Assembly: GCF_017744655.1 (NCBI RefSeq)
Contig: NZ_JAGIAW010000010.1
Coordinates: 62,001 to 126,000 of the forward strand
DNA length: 64,000 nt
Source of the DNA: Devosia sp.
GTDB taxonomy: Bacteria; Pseudomonadota; Alphaproteobacteria; Rhizobiales; Devosiaceae
Reading direction: 5' to 3'
Positions 58,236-64,000 of the stretch are shown piece after piece; position 1 is the first letter of the stretch; each line of letters opens with the position of its first letter. The notes beneath the pieces were generated by a model. The model did no database searches and had not been told where the DNA came from. It saw only the letters and a list, made by a program, of their open reading frames with translations. The translations under genes were made by a program, and so were the position numbers.

Positions 58236-59776
58236 TGGAGGGCTGCCCGCATAGCTTCGGGGTCCTGGCTCGAAAGGCCGAGCATATAGGTGCCCAGCGT
58301 TTCGGCGGTGAGATCATCGGAATTGACGAAGGCGGCAACGATCTTGCCGCGATAGAAGACGACGAGGCGATCGGAGAGCGCCAGAAGTTCGGAAAGATCG
58401 GCCGAACTCAGCAGCACCGCGGCGCCGCCATCACGGGCGTCGGTGAGGGACTTCCAGATGAACTGGGTGGCACCGAGATCGACGCCGCGCGTCGGCTGAT
58501 TGACGAGGAGAAGCTTGGGCTGTTCTGAGAGTTCGCGGGCAACCACGACCTTTTGCATATTGCCACCCGAAAGCGTGCCGACTGCATAGCCGGGCCCGCC
58601 GGAGCGGATGGAGAAGCGCTCGATCAGCGAAAGGGCATTGGCCTTCATTGCCTTCAAATCAAGAAGGCCATTGCGCACGAAACGCTTGTCAGCGAGGCGC
58701 GTGGCGATGAGATTTTCGGCGATGGTGGCGCCGGTGGCGAGGCCGCGGGCGATACGATCTTCGGGGATGCTGGCAAGGCCCTGTTCGCGGCGTTCGAGAA
58801 CGCTTTTGGGGCCAAGGCTGGTGCCATTGAGATAAATGACGCCATCGGCCACGGGGCGGAGGCCGGCAATGGCTTCGAGCAGTTCGGCCTGGCCATTGCC
58901 CTCGACACCGACTAGGCCGAGAATTTCGCCCGAATGCACCTTGAGATTAAGGTCCTGGGCGATGGTGACGCCGCTCTCGGCGGTCAGTTTGAGAGCCTTG
59001 ACCTCGCAGGCCACATCGCCGCGGGTCTTGGCGCGATCGACGCGCAGGGCGATTTCGCGGCCGACCATCATGGTGGCGAGGCTGTCCTCGGTGACATCCC
59101 TGGCATTGACCGAGCCGACGGTCTTGCCGCCGCGCATGACGGTAATACGATCGGAAATTTCCAGAACTTCAGGCAGCTTATGCGCGATGAAGATGACGGT
59201 GCGGCCCTGAGCGACCAGCGCGCGGACGGCGACGAAAAGCTCTTCGACCTCCTGCGGTGCGAGCACGGCCGTGGGCTCGTCGAGAATGAGAATGCGCGCG
59301 TCCCGATAAAGCGCCTTGAGGATTTCCACCCGCTGCTGCTGGCCGACAGGGAGTTGGCCAACCGGCGGCAGGGGATCGACCGCAAGGCGGAACTTTTCGG
59401 AGAGCGCGCGCACTTTTTCGATCGCCTCGCGGCGGTCGAACTTTATGCCGTTGCGCGGCTCGGAGCCGAGTACGACGTTCTCATAAACCGAGAAGGAGGG
59501 GACCAGCGAGAAGTGCTGAAAAACCATGCCGATGCCATTGTCGATGGCTTCGCGCGGATTGGCGAAGCTGACGACTTTGCCATCAAGGCGGATTTCACCG
59601 CGATCGGGCTGTTCGATGCCGAACAGGATTTTCATCAGCGTGGATTTGCCGGCGCCGTTTTCGCCGACGACGGCATGCACCTCGCCCGCCGAAACGGAGA
59701 GATTGACCCCGTCATTGGCGACAGTGCCGCCGGGATAGGTCTTGCCGATGGAAATGGCTTCGAGCAGCGGCGCCAT
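58232..59776 (-). CDS. Nucleoside ABC transporter ATP-binding protein (double ATPase)
   Basis: 514 residues with two ABC domains, NupO/RbsA-like. The first has Walker A GENGAGKS at 38-45 and signature LPVGQQQRVEIL with LILDEPTAVLAP; the second has a degenerate Walker A (GVEGNGQAELLEA), signature LSGGNMQKVVVAREL and LLLVNQPTRGVD. The degenerate second site is normal for this class. The ATG at 59776 has GGGGACC upstream; the longer frame from 59797 has no sensible ribosome site. It follows the substrate-binding gene and a hairpin. Confidence 0.9.
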   Translation of the reverse strand: MAPLLEAISIGKTYPGGTVANDGVNLSVSAGEVHAVVGENGAGKSTLMKILFGIEQPDRGEIRLDGKVVSFANPREAIDNGIGMVFQHFSLVPSFSVYENVVLGSEPRNGIKFDRREAIEKVRALSEKFRLAVDPLPPVGQLPVGQQQRVEILKALYRDARILILDEPTAVLAPQEVEELFVAVRALVAQGRTVIFIAHKLPEVLEISDRITVMRGGKTVGSVNARDVTEDSLATMMVGREIALRVDRAKTRGDVACEVKALKLTAESGVTIAQDLNLKVHSGEILGLVGVEGNGQAELLEAIAGLRPVADGVIYLNGTSLGPKSVLERREQGLASIPEDRIARGLATGATIAENLIATRLADKRFVRNGLLDLKAMKANALSLIERFSIRSGGPGYAVGTLSGGNMQKVVVARELSEQPKLLLVNQPTRGVDLGATQFIWKSLTDARDGGAAVLLSSADLSELLALSDRLVVFYRGKIVAAFVNSDDLTAETLGTYMLGLSSQDPEAMRAALQ

Positions 59777-59789
59777 CGAGGGTCCCCGT

Positions 59790-59827
59790 AAAAACAAAGA
59801 CCCCGCCCTTTTGGAAAAGGCGGGGTC
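59790..59827 (-). terminator. Hairpin with U-run between binding-protein and ATPase genes
   Basis: On the minus strand, GACCCCGCC and GGCGGGGTC form a perfect 9-bp stem around an 11-nt loop, followed by TTTGTTTTT. It is a standard intrinsic terminator, placed between the binding-protein stop (59835) and the ATPase start (59776). It is expected to be a partial terminator, letting the binding protein be made in excess over the membrane components. Confidence 0.85.
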
Positions 59828-59834
59828 TGAAGGC

Positions 59835-60884
59835 TTAGTTCATGGCGCTTTCGACGGTGATTTCGCCGGCGATGATCTTGGCTTCCTGAGCATCAACCTC
59901 GGCGCGTACTTCGGCGGGAACGAGCTTTTCATAAAAGCTGTTCTTGGAAATGCCCACGGCACCATCGGCAAGGCCGAGGATCAGGTTGGTGCCATAGGGG
60001 GCAGTGCCTTCGATGGTCTGCTGCAGGGCGGTAAAGAGCGAGTCACCGACCTTCTTTTCGACCGAGGTGAAGATCACATCGGCCTGCGCCGGATCGGTCG
60101 GGGCGAAGATTGCCGCCTGATCGCTATCGACGCCGACAGCCAGCTTGCCTTCGTCACGTGCGGCCTGCAGCGCGCCGATGCCGGTGCCGCCGGCAATCGG
60201 GAAGACGATATCGACGCCCTGGGCGAACTGGGCGAGCGCCAGTTCCTTGCCCTTGGCCGGATCGGTGAAGGAACCGGCAACGGCGCGGGTCACTTCCACA
60301 TCGGGATTGGCAGCCTTGGCACCCTGCTCGAAACCGAGGGCGAATTCGAGGATGGTCGCGCCTTCGACACCGAGGATTTCGCCGAGCTTGCCGGTCTTGG
60401 AGATTTTCGCGGCAGCGTAACCGGCGAGGTAGCCGGCGGTCGAAACGCGATAATTGATGGCGAGAATGTTGGAATTGGCGCCGCCGGTGAAATCGGGGGC
60501 ATCATCGAAAATGATGAATTTGGTATCGGGATATTCCGGGGACAGCTCAGCCATGAAGCCGGTCATTTCCCAGGTGCCGCCGATGACGACATCATAACCC
60601 TGGTCGGTGGCATCGGCCAGGGCCGGCTGCCAGCGGCCGCGATCCATGCCAGCCTCGATGACGGTGACATCAACGGGAAGCTCGGCTTCGGCGCGGTCGA
60701 GGCCGGCAGCGGCGGAATCAAAGAAGCTCTTGTCGCCGAGATTGCCGTGGACGACCAGGGCAACCTTGAGCGGGTTTTCCTTGGTGTATTCCTGCGCCAT
60801 GACGGCACCGGCGGAAACCGAGGCCAAGAGGCCTGCAGCAAGCAGGCCGCTAAAAGCGCGACGCGAGAATTTAGGCATGGACAT
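59835..60884 (-). CDS. BMP family nucleoside-binding lipoprotein-type substrate-binding protein
   Basis: 349 residues. The N-terminal sequence has SRRAFSGLLAAGLLASVSAGAVMAQ, an RR-type signal peptide that may use the Tat path, ending after AQ at about 31; there is no lipobox cysteine. The BMP domain has KVALVVHGNLGDKSFFDSAAAGLDRAE, VVIGGTWEM, GGAN or NSNILAINYRVSTAGYLAGYAA, and FPIAGGTGIGAL. These are the PnrA/Med-type nucleoside-binding phrases. It is the first transporter gene, 22 bp after the nucleoside hydrolase gene, and is followed by a terminator hairpin. Confidence 0.9.
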   Translation of the reverse strand: MSMPKFSRRAFSGLLAAGLLASVSAGAVMAQEYTKENPLKVALVVHGNLGDKSFFDSAAAGLDRAEAELPVDVTVIEAGMDRGRWQPALADATDQGYDVVIGGTWEMTGFMAELSPEYPDTKFIIFDDAPDFTGGANSNILAINYRVSTAGYLAGYAAAKISKTGKLGEILGVEGATILEFALGFEQGAKAANPDVEVTRAVAGSFTDPAKGKELALAQFAQGVDIVFPIAGGTGIGALQAARDEGKLAVGVDSDQAAIFAPTDPAQADVIFTSVEKKVGDSLFTALQQTIEGTAPYGTNLILGLADGAVGISKNSFYEKLVPAEVRAEVDAQEAKIIAGEITVESAMN

Positions 60885-60906
60885 TGACGGAGCTCCCTTG
60901 GCTTTG

Positions 60907-61860
60907 TCAGATATTGGCGCGGTAGGCGACGGAAGCGCGATAGAGCGCCACGAGGCGATCAACCCTGGCTTCCTCGATAATGGTCACCATGGGCGTGCCC
61001 AGGCGGCCGGTTGGATCAACCACCGTCATGCCGCGGGTGATGCCGGGCGAGAGCGCCACATCCATCGAGGCACGCAGGGTTTTGGTCACGAGTTCCGGCT
61101 CGATCACCGCAGCAATGGCCAGGGGATCGACGAAGCGGAAGTGGTCGGGGCCGCCATAGCCGACCGTGGTGCGGCGGGCGTGTTCGACGAGGGCGACCGA
61201 GAAAATCTTTTCCGGGCTTTCCGGAATGTCCTTCAAGAGAGCCTCGACTTCGTCGCCGGTCATGAAATGGGTAACGCAGGGTTCCCAGGGGGCGATGAGC
61301 ATTTCAATCTCGGTGCCGAAGACGATGGCAGCGGCTTCCGGGTCGGCATAGATGTTGAATTCGGCCGCTGGGGTGGTGTTGCCGCGACCGTAGACGGTGG
61401 CGCCCATGATGGTGAGCTGACCGATGCCGGCGGTGATATCGGGCGCCAGACGCAGCGCGAGCGCCAGATTGGTCAGCGGCCCGATCATCAGGATGTCGAC
61501 CTTTTCGCCGGCCTTGGCGGCAGCGCGGAAAGTGTCGACGAGATAGCCGACGCCATTGGTGCCGGCGACTTCCGGAATCTTTGCCGGACGCGGGGCGCCG
61601 CCGAGACCGTCTTCGCCGTGGATGTATTTTGCGTCGATGACTGGCTGGGTCAGCGGGCGATCGGCGCCCTTGTGTACCGGCACGGAGCCCTTACCGGCGA
61701 CTTCGAGCACCGTAAGAATGTTGCGAGTTGCCGCGTCGAGGCCGACATTGCCAAAGACGGTGGTGATCGCGTCCGGCGTACGGCCATTGGCGATCAGCAT
61801 GAGCAGGGCCTGCGCGTCGTCGACGCCGCCATCAGTATCGAGAATAAGTTTTCTTGCCAT
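60907..61860 (-). CDS. Nucleoside hydrolase
   Basis: 317 residues of the inosine-uridine preferring nucleoside hydrolase family. The calcium motif is LDTDGGVDDAQALLML, with Gly where many members have Pro; GNVG follows, then the catalytic region MGATVYGRGNTTPAAEFNIYADPEAA, including the ligand Asp and the ribose-contact Asn and Glu. It splits nucleosides to base and ribose in the cytoplasm. Its start overlaps the amidohydrolase stop by 1 bp and it precedes the BMP gene, so imported nucleosides are the probable substrate. Confidence 0.92.
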   Translation of the reverse strand: MARKLILDTDGGVDDAQALLMLIANGRTPDAITTVFGNVGLDAATRNILTVLEVAGKGSVPVHKGADRPLTQPVIDAKYIHGEDGLGGAPRPAKIPEVAGTNGVGYLVDTFRAAAKAGEKVDILMIGPLTNLALALRLAPDITAGIGQLTIMGATVYGRGNTTPAAEFNIYADPEAAAIVFGTEIEMLIAPWEPCVTHFMTGDEVEALLKDIPESPEKIFSVALVEHARRTTVGYGGPDHFRFVDPLAIAAVIEPELVTKTLRASMDVALSPGITRGMTVVDPTGRLGTPMVTIIEEARVDRLVALYRASVAYRANI

Positions 61861-63203
61861 TATGCCACTTTCCGGGCCGCTTCGACGCGGGCCCAGAAAT
61901 CCTTGTAGGTGTTTGAGTATTCGGCCCGGATTTCGGAGAAGGGCCGACGCAGGAGCTGCCTGTCAGCCACCAGTTGCTCACCGGCGACAAAGACATGGCG
62001 CACATCCCGTCCGCTTCCCGAATAGACGAGAAGCGTCTCGATGTCAGGGGTTTCGGAATAACCGGCACCGGAAATGTCTATGGCGATGATATCGGCCGAC
62101 TTACCGATTTCGAGCGAGCCGATCTCGTTTTCGAGCCCGAGGGCTTTTGCGCCCTCGATGGTCGCCATGCGCACCAGCTCCGCGCTGGAAATGGGCTGCG
62201 CCCTGCCCTCGCGATGCGAAGCAACGAGGCCGGCGACGCGCATTTCGTTGATCATGTCATAGCCGTTATTGGCGGCGACATTATCGGTGCCGAGCGCCAC
62301 TGTGACGCCGGCTACCTTCAAATCCACGACGGGACAGATGCCTTCGCGGCCCGAGCGCAGGCCGGCCGTGGCATTGTGGGAAATGGACGCATGCGGCGCG
62401 CGGGCGAAAACCGCGATGTCTTCGGGGCTGAGATCGAGGCAGTGCGCGGCATGAATGCGGCCATTGAAGAAACCGAGCTTTTCGAGGGCGACGGCAGCCG
62501 TCGTGCCATAGCGGCGCTCGGTTTCTTCATTGTCCTCGGGACCGCAGGCCATATGCAGGTGCAGACCCACGCCATATTCGTTGGCAACTGCGACTTCGGC
62601 CAGCAGCAGGTCTTCGGTGTTATCGACATAGGGCGCGTGTGGACCGAACCAGGGGATAACCCGACCATCAGCGGAGCGCTGCTGCCGAAGGAAGTTCGTG
62701 GCCAGGGCCAATTCCTCCTCGCCGCGCGCCTTGTCGCCCAGTTGCACAATGCCATAGGCGATCACGGCGCGAAGGCCGGCTTGCTTGACCGCCTCGGCAA
62801 TCTCTTCGGCGAAGAAATACTGGTCGCAGAAGGTCGTCGTGCCCGTAAGAACCATTTCGGCGCAGGAAAGGGCGACGGCGGGACCGATATCTGACGCGAC
62901 CAGCGACAGTTCCGGTTCGCGGATGGAATTGTACCAGCCTTCCATGGTGAGGAGGCTTTGCCCCTCGGAACGACCGCGGAACAGCACCATGGCCGAATGG
63001 GTATGGGCATTGACGAGGCCGGGCATGACCACATGGCCGGAAAGCTCTTTCACCTCGTCGAAGTCGGTGGCAGCGGGGCAGGTTTCCATGGGACCGACAC
63101 CGGTAATCCGCCCATCGGCAAAGGCCACCCAGCCGGCGGGATAGACGGCATTGCCGCTGTCCACAGTGAGAACCCATGCATTGCGAAGGAGTGTAGAACC
63201 CAT
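61860..63203 (-). CDS. Amidohydrolase (MTA/SAH or purine deaminase type)
   Basis: 447 residues of the ATZ/TRZ-MtaD branch. Metal ligands: MPGLVNAHTHSAMVLFRG (HxH), LHLHMACGPEDNEE (His), IHAAHCLDLS (His) and LGTDNVAANNGYDM (Asp). These enzymes deaminate S-adenosylhomocysteine, methylthioadenosine, 8-oxoguanine, guanine or related compounds. Operon position in front of nucleoside hydrolase and a nucleoside transporter points to a purine or nucleoside deaminase, but the exact substrate is not given by sequence. Its start is 14 bp after a perfect LacI-type palindrome. Confidence 0.85.
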   Translation of the reverse strand: MGSTLLRNAWVLTVDSGNAVYPAGWVAFADGRITGVGPMETCPAATDFDEVKELSGHVVMPGLVNAHTHSAMVLFRGRSEGQSLLTMEGWYNSIREPELSLVASDIGPAVALSCAEMVLTGTTTFCDQYFFAEEIAEAVKQAGLRAVIAYGIVQLGDKARGEEELALATNFLRQQRSADGRVIPWFGPHAPYVDNTEDLLLAEVAVANEYGVGLHLHMACGPEDNEETERRYGTTAAVALEKLGFFNGRIHAAHCLDLSPEDIAVFARAPHASISHNATAGLRSGREGICPVVDLKVAGVTVALGTDNVAANNGYDMINEMRVAGLVASHREGRAQPISSAELVRMATIEGAKALGLENEIGSLEIGKSADIIAIDISGAGYSETPDIETLLVYSGSGRDVRHVFVAGEQLVADRQLLRRPFSEIRAEYSNTYKDFWARVEAARKVA

Positions 63204-63217
63204 TTGACCAATCGCTA

Positions 63218-63231
63218 GTAAAGCGCTTTAC
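63218..63231. promoter_or_regulatory. LacI-family type operator
   Basis: GTAAAGCGCTTTAC is a perfect 14-bp palindrome of the central-CG type bound by LacI-family repressors. It lies 15 bp in front of the purine operon start codon and 107 bp before the divergent cytidine deaminase start. The position would block transcription of the operon and perhaps of cdd. No LacI gene is present in the window. Confidence 0.75.
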
Positions 63232-63338
63232 ATATCAATCTAACGACGGTTTCGCGGGGGTTGTCAAATGCTATCGCTCTGGATTTGCACAAGCGCTCAC
63301 CGTACGGGATTTTTGCATATTTCTTCGGCAGGTTGCCT

Positions 63339-64000
63339 ATGAGCGTCAATCCGTTTGCCGCAGATCCGGCCGTTCCCGCACGTCTGGCGATGATCGGCCC
63401 CGAGGTTCGGCGGGCCATCGCGGCGCGCGTCAAGACAGCGCTTTCGGAGCACGAGCGGCGGCCGGGAAGCAATGATGGCAGCGTGCTTGCGGCGGGCATT
63501 GCGGCGGGGTTGATCGGCGAATTTGGCCTCGCTTCGGTGCGCGATCTCATGTGCCTCTTACTCGACATCGCCAAGAATATTGCGCGACCCAGCATTTCCG
63601 ATTTTCACGTCGGCGCAGTCGGGCTCGAGGCGGAAACGGGCAATCTGATCCTCGGCGGCAATGTCGAATTTCCGGGCACGCATCTCGGTTTTACCCTCCA
63701 TGGCGAGGGTTTCGTGTTCACTCGGGCTATGAGCCGGGGCACCAATATCTCGGTGATTGCCATTGGCGAGGCGCATCCCTGCGCCCATTGCCGGCAATGT
63801 CTTGCCGAATATGCGGCGAGCGACAAACTCGAACTGATCGATCCGTTGGGGCACACGCTGACCCTAGCGCAGCTTTATCCCTGGCCGTTCGATCCGAATT
63901 ATCTAGGTGAAAGCGGCGCAGTGCCGGGCCGCGAACTCTGGCCGGGCCTGAAATTCGACGAAGACGCCGTTTCCCCGGTCGCCGGCAGCCTCTTGGCCAA
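63339..64000 (+). CDS. cdd: Cytidine deaminase (cut by the window end)
   Basis: An open frame of at least 220 codons with no stop before the window edge, so the 3' end is missing. It has the two-domain layout of E. coli-type cytidine deaminase: a first part (about 1-100), the catalytic motif TLHGEGFVF (zinc His and catalytic Glu, though with GFVF for the usual QSAV), and PCAHCRQCLAEY with the two zinc cysteines. It converts cytidine to uridine. The ATG at 63339 is followed by SVNPFAADPAVPARLAMIG. It is divergent from the purine operon, with the LacI-type palindrome in the shared spacer. Confidence 0.85.
   Translation, partial: MSVNPFAADPAVPARLAMIGPEVRRAIAARVKTALSEHERRPGSNDGSVLAAGIAAGLIGEFGLASVRDLMCLLLDIAKNIARPSISDFHVGAVGLEAETGNLILGGNVEFPGTHLGFTLHGEGFVFTRAMSRGTNISVIAIGEAHPCAHCRQCLAEYAASDKLELIDPLGHTLTLAQLYPWPFDPNYLGESGAVPGRELWPGLKFDEDAVSPVAGSLLA

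Noticed and set aside
63204..63338. A purine riboswitch ahead of the purine operon
   Set aside because: I looked for the conserved purine aptamer core and found none; the spacer has instead a LacI-type palindrome.

Overview
The window is a GC-rich chromosomal segment of an alphaproteobacterium of the order Hyphomicrobiales (Rhizobiales). The overall gene content, including the DUF6384 and DUF6460 families, looks most like the Devosia group; that genus guess is inference from remembered gene families, not from a search. Supporting signs are a class I lysyl-tRNA synthetase, a SAM-II riboswitch in front of metZ, a PodJ-like polarity protein, an Lhr-like 'ligase-associated' helicase with PdeM, and a RirA-type iron box. 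No phage, transposase, CRISPR array or rRNA gene was seen. Coding density is high and no gene-free stretch exceeds 300 bases.

Region 1 (1-25.4 kb) is mostly housekeeping. It holds a CoxG-like protein, a three-gene TelA-like/DUF6384/coiled-coil cassette, a 1170-residue PodJ-like polarity factor, a NarL-type response regulator, a TSUP permease coupled to a TIGR02186 protein, pdeM with an Lhr-like helicase, a DUF6460/P-loop kinase/small membrane protein trio, pyrD with DUF952, an S24-type repressor coupled to an AAC(6')-like acetyltransferase, class I LysRS, a TerB-like protein, an amino-acid-type binding protein, metZ under a SAM-II riboswitch with terminator, dcd, and tRNA-Gly(CCC). The spacers here are colonised by at least two families of palindromic repeats.

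Region 2 (25.5-36.8 kb) is a catabolic island. On the minus strand, in transcription order, lie a ROK-family regulator, a dipeptide/oligosaccharide-type ABC transporter (binding protein, two permeases, fused double ATPase), a TIM-barrel isomerase and a PIG-L deacetylase. Divergently lie a degenerate M24 (creatinase-like) protein, a second isomerase and a GNAT acetyltransferase. The substrate is unknown; an N-acylated sugar, glycopeptide or amino-sugar compound would fit.

Region 3 (37.5-43.9 kb) is a tightly coupled five-gene operon behind a RirA-like box: TonB-dependent receptor, BacA/YddA-type ABC transporter, HemS/HutX-like protein, ChaN-like protein and IalB-like protein. It looks like a haem or iron acquisition operon in which a fused TMD-NBD ABC protein stands where the usual HmuTUV importer would be. 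This is the strongest candidate for an undescribed system.

Region 4 (43.9-52.9 kb) has a divergent AraC-controlled oxidoreductase/esterase/monooxygenase group, the CoA biosynthesis pair coaX-coaBC, a glutathione S-transferase and a chemoreceptor. Region 5 (53-64 kb) is an eight-gene purine salvage operon: amidohydrolase, nucleoside hydrolase, BMP-type nucleoside ABC transporter, adenine deaminase-like protein and guanine deaminase. It starts behind a perfect 14-bp LacI-type palindrome and is divergent from a cytidine deaminase that runs off the window. Together these genes would import nucleosides, split them, deaminate the bases and recover hypoxanthine and xanthine.
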